A stretch of DNA of 54,592 nt. It comes from Pseudomonadota bacterium (GTDB taxonomy: Bacteria > Pseudomonadota > Alphaproteobacteria > Rhizobiales > Rhizobiaceae). Shown here piece after piece: positions 43,553-52,177 of the stretch (within the stretch, counting starts at the first letter, position 1; each line of letters begins with the position of its first letter). A model generated the notes under the pieces. It saw only the letters and a program-made list of their open reading frames with translations. It did no database searches and had not been told where the DNA came from. A program made the position numbers and the translations under genes. The stretch is from NCBI GenBank assembly GCA_023419535.1, contig JAEZXX010000043.1:1-54592 (forward strand), given 5' to 3'.

Positions 43553-43604
43553 GGGCGCCTATATGGCAAAGGTGACGCCGCGGCGCCACCCGTGGGGCCG
43601 AGAC

Positions 43605-44720
43605 TCAGCGCTGCCCGAACCGGGCCGAGCGGAACAGGTCCTTGGCCTCGCGCGGCTGGGAGCGCCAGTATTGCGGCGGCGCGTCCACCTGGGCGCCGAG
43701 CTCGACGGCCGCGTGCCAGGGCCAGCGCGGATCGTAGAGGATGCCGCGGGCCAGAGCGACCGCGTCGGCCTCGCCGCTTGCCACGATCGCCTCGGCCTGG
43801 CGCGGCTCGGTGATGAGGCCGACGGCGATGACCGGGATCGAGACCTCGGCCTTCACGGCCCTGGCGAAGGGCACCTGATAGTTCGGGCCGAGGGCGATCT
43901 TCTGATGGGCCGCGACGCCGCCGGACGAGACGTGGATCGCCGCGCAGCCGCGCGCCTCCAGCGCCTTCGAGAGGGCGACGGTGCTCTCGACGTCCCAGCC
44001 GCCCTCCACCCAGTCGCTGGCCGAGAGCCGGATCCAGACGGGCTTGTCGGCCGCGAAGGCGCCGCGCACCGCGTCGAAGACCTCCAGCGGGAAGCGCATC
44101 CGGTTCTCCAGGCTCCCGCCGTAGTCGTCGGTGCGCCTGTTGGCGATGGGCGAGAGGAACTGGTGCAGGAGGTAGCCGTGCGCGCCGTGCACCTCGATGC
44201 CCTGGAAGCCGAGCCGGTCCGCCCGCCGCGCGGCCTGCGCGAAATCGTGCCGGACCTTCTCCAGCCCGTCCGCGTCGAGCTCGTGCGGGGCGATCTCGCC
44301 CTCGCCGTGGGGAAGGCTCGAGGGCGCGACGGTCGCCCAGCCGTTCGGCTCGCCGGGCGCGATCTGCGCGCCGCCCTCCCACGGCGCACGGCTGGAGGCC
44401 TTGCGTCCGGCATGGGCGAGCTGGATCGCGAGCGGCATGCCCGAAAAGGTCCGGATGCCGCGGATGAGGTCGGCGAAGCCGGCTTCGGTGGCGTCGTCGT
44501 AGAGGCCGGTGTCGCCGGGCGTGATCCGGGCCTCCGGCGAGACGCCCGTCGCCTCGACGATCAGGAGCCCCGCGCCCGACATGGCGAGCTGCCCCAGATG
44601 GGCGCGGTGCCAGTCGCCCGGCACGCCGTCCTTGGCCGAATACTGGCACATCGGGGCGACGACGATGCGGTTGGGAAGGGCGAGCGTGCCGATGGTCATC
44701 GGCTCGAACAGGCGGCTCAT
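43605..44720 (-). CDS. Old Yellow Enzyme family NAD(P)H-flavin oxidoreductase
   Basis: This 371-residue FMN protein belongs to the YqjM/xenobiotic reductase class of ene-reductases. It has LFEPMTIGTLALPNRIVVAPM at the start, the HGAHGYLLHQFLSP motif with active-site histidines, and the DDYGGSLENRMRF signature; ANRRTDDYGG is typical. ATG 44720 begins with SRLFEPM; an ATG ten codons earlier is also open. These enzymes reduce activated double bonds. The natural substrate is unknown. The gene lies between dapF and the EEP-family gene in the same direction. Confidence 0.92.
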   Translation of the reverse strand: MSRLFEPMTIGTLALPNRIVVAPMCQYSAKDGVPGDWHRAHLGQLAMSGAGLLIVEATGVSPEARITPGDTGLYDDATEAGFADLIRGIRTFSGMPLAIQLAHAGRKASSRAPWEGGAQIAPGEPNGWATVAPSSLPHGEGEIAPHELDADGLEKVRHDFAQAARRADRLGFQGIEVHGAHGYLLHQFLSPIANRRTDDYGGSLENRMRFPLEVFDAVRGAFAADKPVWIRLSASDWVEGGWDVESTVALSKALEARGCAAIHVSSGGVAAHQKIALGPNYQVPFARAVKAEVSIPVIAVGLITEPRQAEAIVASGEADAVALARGILYDPRWPWHAAVELGAQVDAPPQYWRSQPREAKDLFRSARFGQR

Positions 44721-44797
44721 GGACGTGTCCTTCGTGAAACGCGCCTTCATGTCGCGTGTGGGTCCGGGCGATCAAGAGGCGATCGGAGAGGAGGCGG

Positions 44798-45886
44798 TCA
44801 GTTCTCCCAGTCGGTGCCGATCGGGTCGCGGTCGAGCCTGCGGCCCTCCTCGACGATCTCGGCGGCCTCTTCCCGGTCCTGCGCGTCCGCCCGCGCCGGC
44901 ATCTCGACCTCCGATCCCTCGTGCCGCGTCAGCGCGAGCTTGAAATACATCGGAAAATGGTCCGAGCCCGCCGGGTCGAGCCGCCGCATGGCGATGAGCT
45001 GGAAGCGGCGGTCGTGGAAGAGGTGGTCGAGCGGCCAGCGCATGAAGAAGAAGCGCGCGTCGAAGGTGTTGTAGAAGCCGCGACCGACACGCGGATCGAG
45101 CAGGCGCGAGAGGCGCTGGAACATGCGCGTGGTGTTCGACCAGGCGACGTCGTTGAGATCGCCCGTGACGAGGCAGGGCAGGGGCTCCTCCGTCACCATC
45201 CGCGCGACCGTGATCAGCTCCGCGTCGCGGCCGAGCGAATCGACATGCGGCACCGGCGGCTCGGGATGGACGCAGATGAGCTTGAAGCGCTGGCCGTCGC
45301 GCAGGACGATGGTCGCGTGGATCGAGGGGATTTCGTCCATGATCAGGTACTCGACCCTGGAATCGGCGATCTCCAGCCGCGAGAAGAGAATCATGCCGTA
45401 GGCGTTGTCGAGCGGGTGGGAGACGACGTTCGGGTGCGTCTTCCCCAGGGGCTGGAGCGCCTCGACCCAGGGGCGGTCGGTCTCCATGAAGAGCATGAGG
45501 TCGGGATCGAGGGAGCGGGCGCTCTCCATCGCCCCCTCGTAGTTGCGGTTCGACTCCTTGATGTTGAAGGAGACCAGCGAGAGCGTGTTCTCCCCGTCCG
45601 GGTCGCCCTCGTAGATCGCCGTCTCGGGCCGGCGGACGGGGGTGAACTGGAGGATCGTCGCGGCCTGCGCCACGATCACCGCGATGAGCGAGGCGACCAT
45701 CAGCGAATCCAGCCATCCCGGCTCGACGAACACCAGGACCGCGACAAGGACGATCGCCGCCAGGATGATGATCTGGATGCGGGGGAAGGAGAAGACGCGC
45801 ACGAAGCCGTGGGCGATGCGCAGGAAGGAGATCGCGGTCGCGGCCGCCAGAAGCGCGGTCAGCACCGCCAGGATCGTCGTCGTCAT
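44798..45886 (-). CDS. Endonuclease/exonuclease/phosphatase family protein, membrane-anchored
   Basis: This 362-residue protein has two or three N-terminal membrane helices (about residues 3-22, 32-55 and 60-80) and a soluble EEP domain with VSFNIKESNRNYE, LMLFMETDRPW, LVTGDLNDVAWSNT and the C-terminal AGSDHFPMYF. The pattern of Asn, Glu, Asp-Asn and Asp-His residues matches metal-dependent phosphodiesterases of this superfamily. The helices place the active domain on one face of the membrane, likely outside. Substrate unknown: nucleic acid, phospholipid or phosphoinositide-like headgroup are all possible. A 366-base gap separates it from ffh. Confidence 0.86.
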   Translation of the reverse strand: MTTTILAVLTALLAAATAISFLRIAHGFVRVFSFPRIQIIILAAIVLVAVLVFVEPGWLDSLMVASLIAVIVAQAATILQFTPVRRPETAIYEGDPDGENTLSLVSFNIKESNRNYEGAMESARSLDPDLMLFMETDRPWVEALQPLGKTHPNVVSHPLDNAYGMILFSRLEIADSRVEYLIMDEIPSIHATIVLRDGQRFKLICVHPEPPVPHVDSLGRDAELITVARMVTEEPLPCLVTGDLNDVAWSNTTRMFQRLSRLLDPRVGRGFYNTFDARFFFMRWPLDHLFHDRRFQLIAMRRLDPAGSDHFPMYFKLALTRHEGSEVEMPARADAQDREEAAEIVEEGRRLDRDPIGTDWEN

Positions 45887-46252
45887 CGCGCCCTCTTAAC
45901 CTCTTCCGCCGCTCCGACCATACACCGCCGCATGTCTCGCGCGAGCGACAACGCGTTCGCCGCCCGTGCGATCCGTTCGACGGCGCGCGAGGCCGCTCCG
46001 GCCGGCGCAGGGCGCCGAACCTTGACTTGCCGGCGAAGATGGTCTTCAAGCGGCGCCGATATCCGCGTTCCTTCTGTCCGCGACCCGCCGACCCCGTCCC
46101 TCGCCGAAAGGCCGAGCCGCGGGGAGGTCACCCTCCGCCAGCGAGTTTCGCCCGCGGAGGACGCAGCGCTTTGCGCGTCGTGGTCGAAGGAGCGCCGGAG
46201 GGTCCCCATTTGCGACGGGCGGCCGCCCGAACGAATGGAAAGGTGAAGCGTC
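45887..46252. other. 366-base gap upstream of ffh without a visible gene
   Basis: This divergent gap between the EEP-family gene and ffh has no reading frame that I consider real. A weak TTGACT (46022-46027) lies 17 bases from TTCAAG (46045), a poor promoter candidate. No RNA gene, such as the SRP RNA, is recognisable. Confidence 0.5.
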
Positions 46253-47827
46253 ATGTTCCAGTCCCTGCAGGACCGCCTCGGCTCCATCCTGAACGGCCTC
46301 ACCGGCCGCGGGGCGCTGTCCGACGCCGACGTCCAGGCCGCGCTGCGCGAGGTCCGCCGGGCGCTGCTGGAGGCCGACGTTGCCCTCGAGGTCGTGCGCT
46401 CCTTCACTGACCGGGTGCGTGAGAAGGCCGTCGGCGCCGAGATCGTCAAGTCGATCAAGCCCGGCCAGATGGTCGTCAAGATCGTCCACGACGAGCTGGT
46501 CGCCACGCTCGGCTCCGAGCAGGTCGCCATCGACCTGAACGCGCCCGCGCCCGTCACCATCATGATGGTCGGCCTGCAGGGCTCGGGCAAGACGACGACG
46601 ACCGGCAAGATCGCCAAGCGCTTCACCGAGCGCCAGAAGAAGCGGGTCCTGATGGCCTCGCTCGACACGCGCCGCCCGGCCGCGCAGGAGCAGCTGCGCG
46701 TCCTCGGCGAGCAGACGGGTGTCTCGACGCTGCCGATCGTCGCCGGGCAGGGCCCGGTCGAGATCGCCGCCCGCGCCGCCCAGGCCGCCCGGCTCGGCGG
46801 CTACGACATCCTCATCCTCGACACCGCCGGCCGCACGCATATCGACGAGCCGCTGATGGTCGAGATGGCCGAGATCAAGGCTCGGGCCGTGCCGCACGAG
46901 ATCCTCCTCGTCGCCGACTCGCTGACCGGCCAGGACGCGGTGAATCTGGCCCGTTCCTTCGACGAGCGCGTGGGCATCACCGGCATCGTGCTCACCCGCG
47001 TCGACGGCGACGGGCGCGGCGGCGCCGCGCTCTCCATGCGCGCCGTCACCGGCAAGCCGATCAAGCTGATCGGCACCGGCGAGAAGATGGACGCGCTGGA
47101 GGACTTCCACCCCTCGCGCATCGCCGACCGCATCCTCGGCATGGGGGACATCGTCAGCCTCGTCGAGCGGGCCGCCGAGAACATCGACGCGACCCGCGCG
47201 GCCGAGATGGCCAAGAAGATGCAGTCGGGGAAGTTCGACCTGAACGACCTCGCCGCGCAGATCGGCCAGATGCAGAAGATGGGCGGTCTCGGCGGCATCA
47301 TGGGCATGATGCCGGGCGTCGCCAAGATGAAGGACCAGATCGCGGGCGCCGGCCTCGACGACCGGCTGCTCAAGCGCCAACTGGCGATCATCTCCTCCAT
47401 GACGCCTTTCGAGCGCGCCAACCCGGACGCCTTGAAGCATTCGCGCAAGAAGCGGATCGCGGCGGGGTCGGGCACCACCGCCGCCGACCTCAACAAGCTC
47501 CTGAAGATGCACCGCCAGATGGCGGACATGATGAAGGCGATGGGCGGCAAGGGCGGCAAGGGCGCCGGCATCATGGGCAAGCTCATGGGCGGGCTCGGCG
47601 GCAAGCTCGGCCTGCCCGGCGGCATTGGCGGGATGCCGGGCGGCATGCCCGACCTGTCGAAGATGGACCCCAAGCAGCTGGAAGCGATGGCGAAGGCCAT
47701 GCAGGGCGGCGGGGGTCCCGGCGGAGGCGGCCTGCCGCCGCTGCCGCCCGGCTTCGGCGCCGGCATGCCGGGTCTGCCCGGCGGCGGCTTTCCAGGACTT
47801 CCGGGCCTGCCCGGCAAGAAGAAATAG
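46253..47827 (+). CDS. ffh: Signal recognition particle protein Ffh
   Basis: Ffh binds signal sequences and the SRP RNA, and forms a GTPase pair with FtsY. The 524-residue product has the N domain start MFQSLQDRLGSILNGLTGRG, the P-loop GLQGSGKTTTTGKIAKR, DTRRPAAQEQLR, DTAGRTHIDEPL and TRVDGDGRGGAAL, then a methionine-rich M domain from about residue 310. A long Gly/Pro/Met tail ends the protein (GMPGLPGGGFPGLPGLPGKKK in two short parts). Start ATG follows GAAAGGTGAAGC. rpsP follows after 79 bases. Confidence 0.97.
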   Translation: MFQSLQDRLGSILNGLTGRGALSDADVQAALREVRRALLEADVALEVVRSFTDRVREKAVGAEIVKSIKPGQMVVKIVHDELVATLGSEQVAIDLNAPAPVTIMMVGLQGSGKTTTTGKIAKRFTERQKKRVLMASLDTRRPAAQEQLRVLGEQTGVSTLPIVAGQGPVEIAARAAQAARLGGYDILILDTAGRTHIDEPLMVEMAEIKARAVPHEILLVADSLTGQDAVNLARSFDERVGITGIVLTRVDGDGRGGAALSMRAVTGKPIKLIGTGEKMDALEDFHPSRIADRILGMGDIVSLVERAAENIDATRAAEMAKKMQSGKFDLNDLAAQIGQMQKMGGLGGIMGMMPGVAKMKDQIAGAGLDDRLLKRQLAIISSMTPFERANPDALKHSRKKRIAAGSGTTAADLNKLLKMHRQMADMMKAMGGKGGKGAGIMGKLMGGLGGKLGLPGGIGGMPGGMPDLSKMDPKQLEAMAKAMQGGGGPGGGGLPPLPPGFGAGMPGLPGGGFPGLPGLPGKKK

Positions 47828-47906
47828 GGCGCCCGACCGGCACCCTCTCACCCCAGACCTCGACAACCGATCGGCCGCCCGCGGCCAACCAACAAGGAAG
47901 ACTGAC

Positions 47907-48314
47907 ATGCCCCTGAAGCTTCGCCTCGCGCGCGCCGGCTCCAAGAAGCGCCCCTACTACCACATCGTCGTCGCCGACGCCCGCTCGCCCCGCGACGGCC
48001 GCTTCGTCGAGACGGTCGGCTCCTGGAACCCGATGCTGCCCAAGGACGCCGAGCGCGTCACCCTGAAGGAGGACCGCATCAAGCATTGGCTCGGCGAAGG
48101 CGTCCAGCCGACCGACCGCGTGCTGCGCTTCCTCGACAAGGCGGGCATCGCCAACCGCGCCGAGCGCAAGAACCCGACCAAGGCCCTGCCGGGCAAGAAG
48201 GCGCAGGAGCGCGAGGCCGAGCGCAAGCAGCGCGAGGAAGACGCCGCCGAGGCCGCCGCGAAGGCCGCCGAGGCGCCTGCGGACGAGACGGCCGGCGACG
48301 ACGCTTCGGCCTGA
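47907..48314 (+). CDS. rpsP: 30S ribosomal protein S16
   Basis: S16 is a small-subunit assembly protein. The 135-residue protein has the hallmark PLKLRLARAGSKKRPYYHIVVADAR, the GRFVETVGSWNPM segment and a long alanine- and glutamate-rich C-terminal extension, common in alphaproteobacteria. The ATG is preceded by AAGGAAG. In relatives rimM and trmD follow directly; here several accessory genes lie in between. Confidence 0.97.
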   Translation: MPLKLRLARAGSKKRPYYHIVVADARSPRDGRFVETVGSWNPMLPKDAERVTLKEDRIKHWLGEGVQPTDRVLRFLDKAGIANRAERKNPTKALPGKKAQEREAERKQREEDAAEAAAKAAEAPADETAGDDASA

Positions 48315-48415
48315 TCGCGGCATCGGCCCGAACATCGGAACCGATCTTCGGAAAGCCCGATGCGGCGTTTCGGCAGGACGAACGGCGTTCTAGGCTCCGG
48401 CCCTGGCAGAGAGAC

Positions 48416-48439
48416 GAACGGCGCCTCCGGGCGCCGTTC
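48416..48439. terminator. Bidirectional terminator hairpin between rpsP and the GNAT gene
   Basis: GAACGGCGCC and GGCGCCGTTC form a perfect ten-base stem around the TCCG tetraloop. It lies between the plus-strand rpsP and the minus-strand GNAT gene, whose stop codon begins one base later. The flanking sequence lacks a long T tract on either side. Confidence 0.65.
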
Positions 48440-48877
48440 TCACGTCGGGCGTACGTCGGCCGACGATCTACTTTCCGGCTGGCGGCTCTTGTAGAGCCGT
48501 GTCGCCGTGCCCGGCTCGTAGCCGAGACGCCGGTAGAAGCCGACCGTCTGCTCGGGACAGTAGAGTTCGATGCTCTCCACCCGGCTCAAGGCGGGATGCG
48601 CCTCGATCCGCGCCATGATCGCCTCCCCGAGGCCTTCGCCACGCCGGTCGCCGCGCACGATCACGTCGAAGACGACGGCCTTGAAGCGGAAGTCGGTCAG
48701 AACGCGCGCGAACGCGATCAGCGCACCGGCGTCGTCGCAGAGCCCGACGGCCAGCTGGGAATGGTCCAGCACGTCATCGACGTCGGCGCGGGTCCGGTGC
48801 TCCGTCCACCATTCGACGGCGTACAAGGCCTTCAGTTCGCCGCGCAGTCGGTCGTCGAAGGTTTCGGTCCATTCCAT
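48440..48877 (-). CDS. GNAT-family N-acetyltransferase
   Basis: This 145-residue protein has the GNAT fold. The segment FDVIVRGDRRGEGLGEAIMARI holds the acetyl-CoA pyrophosphate-binding turn RRGEGLG, and VESIELYCPEQTVGFYRRLGYE matches the C-terminal part with the conserved tyrosine. ATG 48877 was chosen because the sequence MEWTETFDDRL begins a regular fold; an upstream ATG at 49000 adds 41 unrelated residues. Target unknown. It stands opposite rpsP and diverges from the PAS-GGDEF gene. Confidence 0.82.
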   Translation of the reverse strand: MEWTETFDDRLRGELKALYAVEWWTEHRTRADVDDVLDHSQLAVGLCDDAGALIAFARVLTDFRFKAVVFDVIVRGDRRGEGLGEAIMARIEAHPALSRVESIELYCPEQTVGFYRRLGYEPGTATRLYKSRQPESRSSADVRPT

Positions 48878-49069
48878 GGGCGCCTCGTCAGCAAGGAGTA
48901 TCGTGCCGCAGCGTAAGGGTGGGCCGTCGAAGGTCGGGTGTGCCCTCATGTCCGGCGACCGACGCCTCATCGAAAACATGCAACCGACGGAAAGTGGCAT
49001 TCGCGCATCGTTCGCATCTTAATGAATATAGGATAGTGAAGGAGACCCCGCGCGACGCTGGAGCCTGCC

Positions 49070-50578
49070 ATGCCCACCTCACTCTCCGAGCGACAGCCCG
49101 CCCCGAGCGAGAGCGTCGGGGCGGTTCCGGGCGACATGTTCGAGCTGGCGCCCGTTCCCCTCTGGCTGGAGGACTACAGCGGCATCAAGGCGCTGTTCGA
49201 CCACTGGCGGGCCGACGGGGTTCTCGATCTGCGGGCCTTCCTGGCCGAAGACCCGGGCCGGATCGCGCAGTGCTCGACGGCGATCCGGGTCCTGTCGGTC
49301 AACGCGGCGACGCTGCGTCTCTTCGGTGCGCGCGACGTCGACCATCTGCGGGACAATCTCGGCGTCGTCTTCGCCGAGGCCATGCTGGAGACGCATCTGG
49401 AGGAACTCGTCCAGCTCTGGGGGAACGGCGCGTCCTTCGAGGGCTCGGCGGTCAACCACGCGATCGACGGGCGCCGCCTCGACATCCAGATCCGCGGCCG
49501 CGTTCTGCCCGGCCACGAAGAGGACTGGTCGCGCTTCCTCGTCTCCACCGAAGACGTGAGCGCCCGCGAGCAGGCGCGCCGCGACCTCGCCTCGTCAACC
49601 GCCTACGCCAAGGGGCTGTTCGAACATTCGCCCATCTCGCTCTGGGTCGAGGACTTTTCCGACGTCAAGCGGCTGCTCGACGATCTGCGCGCACGCGGCA
49701 TCGTCGACTTCCGCACCTTTACCGACGTCACCCCCGACTTCGTCGACCGCTGCATGAGCGAGATTCGCGTCGTCGACGTGAACTCGCACACGCTGGAGCT
49801 CTTCGGCGCCCCGTCCAAGGACGTGCTCCTCGCCCGCCTCGGCGAGATCTTCCGCGACCGCATGCACGGCCATTTCCGCGAGCAGCTGGTGGATCTGTGG
49901 GACGGCAAGCTCTTCCAGGTGCGAGAAGTGGTGAACTACGCGCTCGGCGGCGAGGAGCTGCACCTCCACATGCAGTTCTCGGTGCTGCCGGGCCGCGAGG
50001 CGGACTGGTCGCTCGTCCAGGTGGCGATGACCGACATCACCGCGCGCAAGAAGGCCGAGGCCTATCTGGAATATCTCGGCCAGCACGATGTCCTGACCAA
50101 GCTGAACAACCGCTCCTTCTTCGTCGACGAGATGAACCGGCTGGAGCGCAAGGGCCCGTGGCCGGTCGCCGTGCTGGTCGCCGACCTCAACGGCCTCAAG
50201 GAGGTCAATGACGGGCTCGGCCACGCGGCGGGCGACGAGATGCTGCGCCGCGCCGGCGAGGTCTTGAGCGAGGCGGTGCGACGGCCGGCGACGGCGGCGC
50301 GCATCGGCGGCGACGAGTTCGTCGTCCTTCTGCCGGCCGCCCTCGAGGAGGACGCGCAGATTCTCGCGACCGAGATCGAGAAGCTCGTCGAGATCAACAA
50401 CGCCTTCTCGACGGGCACGCCGCTCTCGCTCTCCTTCGGGACCGCCTTCGCCGAGAAGGGCGACCGGCTGGAGGATGCGGTCAAGCGGGCCGATCTTCGC
50501 ATGTACGCCGCCAAGCAGGAGTTCTACCGCCAGCATGCCGGGCGGGCGGAGCCCCGCGGTGCCGGGCGCCCGCTCTGA
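49070..50578 (+). CDS. Diguanylate cyclase with two tandem PAS domains
   Basis: This 502-residue protein has two closely similar PAS-type units at about residues 24-165 and 184-325, then a GGDEF domain (about 335-490) with the intact GGDEF motif at 413-417. It should synthesise cyclic di-GMP. Each PAS unit starts with P-x-x-LWxEDxS and contains V-x-VN-x-x-T-L-x-LFGA, which shows an internal duplication. The product-inhibition RxxD motif before the active site reads R-R-P-A, so it is not conserved. No membrane helix is seen. An AT-rich TATAGGATAG sequence near 49027-49036 may be its promoter. Confidence 0.93.
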   Translation: MPTSLSERQPAPSESVGAVPGDMFELAPVPLWLEDYSGIKALFDHWRADGVLDLRAFLAEDPGRIAQCSTAIRVLSVNAATLRLFGARDVDHLRDNLGVVFAEAMLETHLEELVQLWGNGASFEGSAVNHAIDGRRLDIQIRGRVLPGHEEDWSRFLVSTEDVSAREQARRDLASSTAYAKGLFEHSPISLWVEDFSDVKRLLDDLRARGIVDFRTFTDVTPDFVDRCMSEIRVVDVNSHTLELFGAPSKDVLLARLGEIFRDRMHGHFREQLVDLWDGKLFQVREVVNYALGGEELHLHMQFSVLPGREADWSLVQVAMTDITARKKAEAYLEYLGQHDVLTKLNNRSFFVDEMNRLERKGPWPVAVLVADLNGLKEVNDGLGHAAGDEMLRRAGEVLSEAVRRPATAARIGGDEFVVLLPAALEEDAQILATEIEKLVEINNAFSTGTPLSLSFGTAFAEKGDRLEDAVKRADLRMYAAKQEFYRQHAGRAEPRGAGRPL

Positions 50579-50727
50579 CCGGAGAGGCGGCCCGCGCAAA
50601 GGCCGGAGCGGACGGCGGAAGGACGGGCGGAGCACGGCGCGCCTGCGCGCCGGCGCGAGGCGCGCGGGAACCGGTTGCGCGTCACGCTTGTTCTTCCGCC
50701 AGGGACGATCCTGTTTGGAGATTTCAA

Positions 50728-51042
50728 GTGAAGCTTCTCGTTGCTCTCTGCGCCACCACGACGCTCGCCTTCGCGCTGCCGGCGGCCGCCCAGACGACCA
50801 CCACGACGACGGTGACCGAGACGACGACCGTCGAGGTGCCGTCGACGGTCCGCACCTACGTGACCGAGCAGACCGCTCCGTCCGTCGTGCTCGAAGGCGA
50901 ACTCGTCGTCGGCGAGGTGCTCCCCGAGACCGTCGAGGTCATCGCGATCCCCGACCAGCCGAGCTTCGGCTACGCCATCGTCAACGACCGCCGCGTGATC
51001 CTCGACCCGTCGACCCGCACGGTGATCGAGGTCTACAACTGA
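50728..51042 (+). CDS. DUF1236 exported protein
   Basis: This 104-residue protein has a Sec signal peptide (LVALCATTTLAFALPAAAQ), a threonine-rich linker TTTTTTVTETTTVE and a C-terminal DUF1236-like domain with LEGELVVGEVLPETVEVIAIPD and YAIVNDRRVILDPSTRTVIEVY. DUF1236 proteins are small alphaproteobacterial periplasmic or surface proteins without a known activity. The start is a GTG with TTGGAG upstream. An intrinsic terminator follows 26 bases past the stop. Confidence 0.85.
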   Translation: MKLLVALCATTTLAFALPAAAQTTTTTTVTETTTVEVPSTVRTYVTEQTAPSVVLEGELVVGEVLPETVEVIAIPDQPSFGYAIVNDRRVILDPSTRTVIEVYN

Positions 51043-51068
51043 TCGGACGCTGAAACGATCGCAGGTGG

Positions 51069-51093
51069 GGGGAGCGTCAGGCGCTCCCCTTTT
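51069..51093 (+). terminator. Rho-independent terminator of the DUF1236 gene
   Basis: GGGGAGCG and CGCTCCCC form a perfect eight-base stem around TCAGG, followed by TTTT. Confidence 0.85.
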
Positions 51094-51239
51094 CGCGTTT
51101 CGGGGCATGGGGACGCGCTTGTGTCCCCGACGCTCGTCTCCGGCGTCGCGGGTGGCGAACGGACGGTCGGCTCGAAGACGCGCCGGCGAAGCTCGCGCGC
51201 CGTCTGGCTGCGCCACCGGGGCCGGGGAACGGGACGCGC

Positions 51240-51617
51240 TCAATGACCGGCGGTGGCCGTCGACGTCGGCCGAACGGGGTGGGCCGACCGGCTGTCGGCC
51301 GGCGCCTCGGTCCGGTCCGTCAGGCCGTAGTCGCGGGCGACCGCCGCGATACGGAGGCGGTAATCGCGAAAGACGCCCGCCCGTCCGCGCGCCTGGGTCG
51401 CGCGGTGAGCGGATCTGTTCCGCCAGTTCTCGACCGCAGCCTCGTCCCGGAAGAAGGACAGCGAGAGGAGCTTGCCCGGTTCGGACAGGCTCTCGAAGCG
51501 TTCGACCGAGATGAAGCCGTCGACCTTGGACAATTCGGCCCGCAGCTTGGCGGCAAGCGCCAGGTAGGTGTCCTTCTGGCCCTCGGCCGGCCAGACCTCG
51601 AAGATCACGGCGATCAT
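51240..51617 (-). CDS. Antibiotic biosynthesis monooxygenase (ABM) domain protein
   Basis: This 125-residue protein is a single ABM (dimeric alpha/beta-barrel) domain, with MIAVIFEVWPAEGQKDTYLALA and FISVERFESLSEPGKLLSLSFFRDEAAVENWRN. Such small proteins act as monooxygenases, quinol oxidases or sensors. The C-terminal 30 residues are not conserved. Its ATG overlaps the stop of the NIPSNAP-family gene, so the two are translated together. The pair diverges from an ArsR-type regulator. The 145-base gap on its downstream side holds nothing I recognise. Confidence 0.83.
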   Translation of the reverse strand: MIAVIFEVWPAEGQKDTYLALAAKLRAELSKVDGFISVERFESLSEPGKLLSLSFFRDEAAVENWRNRSAHRATQARGRAGVFRDYRLRIAAVARDYGLTDRTEAPADSRSAHPVRPTSTATAGH

Positions 51618-51943
51618 CGACGTACCAGCGGACCGTGCGGCGCAGAGGCGAGTTTCAGGAACATCCGATCTTCCCTGCGGATGAACCGCTCCCGTTTCGC
51701 GAACTCGTAGTTCACCCGTCCCACAGGATCCTCCGCGAGCCGCGCCCGGTAGGTTTCGTAGGCTGCGAGATTCTCGACGTGGTAGACCCCGTAGGCGACC
51801 GTGTTGGAGCCTTCGTGAGGCGCGAAGTAGCCGACGAGATCCGCCCCGCAGCGCGGAATGGCCTCTCCCCAGTTCCGCGCGTAGGTCTCGAAGGCGTCGC
51901 GCCTGAACGGATCGATCTCGTAGCGGATGAAGCAGGTGATCAT
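51614..51943 (-). CDS. NIPSNAP-family protein
   Basis: This 109-residue protein matches the NIPSNAP domain: FIRYEIDPFRRDAFETYARNW, LVGYFAPHEGSNTVAYGVYHVENLAAYETYRARL. The fold is again a ferredoxin-like dimeric barrel, related to ABM. Function is unknown. It overlaps the ABM gene by four bases and is the first gene of the two-gene operon that diverges from the ArsR-type gene. The sequence GAGGAGCC is the likely ribosome binding site. Confidence 0.85.
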   Translation of the reverse strand: MITCFIRYEIDPFRRDAFETYARNWGEAIPRCGADLVGYFAPHEGSNTVAYGVYHVENLAAYETYRARLAEDPVGRVNYEFAKRERFIRREDRMFLKLASAPHGPLVRR

Positions 51944-52073
51944 CGGCGGCTCCTCGCATGAAGGCCAGAACGGCTTGCCGCCCCGATCTATAGCGCGGCC
52001 GACGCCCCGAATGCTTCGCCCGCGGCCGAACTGTTCCGTGATGACGACGCTCGCTTGCGTGGCCTAAAGATGC

Positions 52074-52091
52074 CGTGCGTCCGTTCGGACG
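52074..52091. promoter_or_regulatory. Candidate operator of the ArsR-type regulator
   Basis: TGCGTCC and GGACGCA form a perfect 7-base inverted repeat around GTTC, in the 234-base divergent gap between the NIPSNAP gene and the ArsR-type gene. An 18-base palindrome at this spot suits a dimeric winged-helix regulator. The rest of the gap contains the TATAGATC-like element near 52005-52010 and nothing else obvious. Confidence 0.45.
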
Positions 52092-52160
52092 CAGGAAGGG
52101 CGCTCGATCCTATGGAACGACGCCTCAGCTTTCCGAAAATCGATTCCGGTCCTGGGGTCG

Positions 52161-52177
52161 ATGCTCTAGGATCGGGC
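52161..52177 (+). promoter_or_regulatory. Leader motif of the ArsR-type gene
   Basis: ATGCTCTAGGATCGGGC is directly upstream of the ATG at 52178. It is nearly the same as the leaders at 4573-4591 and 6276-6292. Confidence 0.35.

Noticed and set aside
45887..46252. SRP RNA gene near ffh
   Set aside because: No GGAA-tetraloop helix 8 signature or matching long hairpin could be found in the gap.
49070..49555. Separate short genes on the minus strand opposite the double-PAS cyclase
   Set aside because: They follow the shadow pattern of the plus-strand codons and lack ribosome binding sites.
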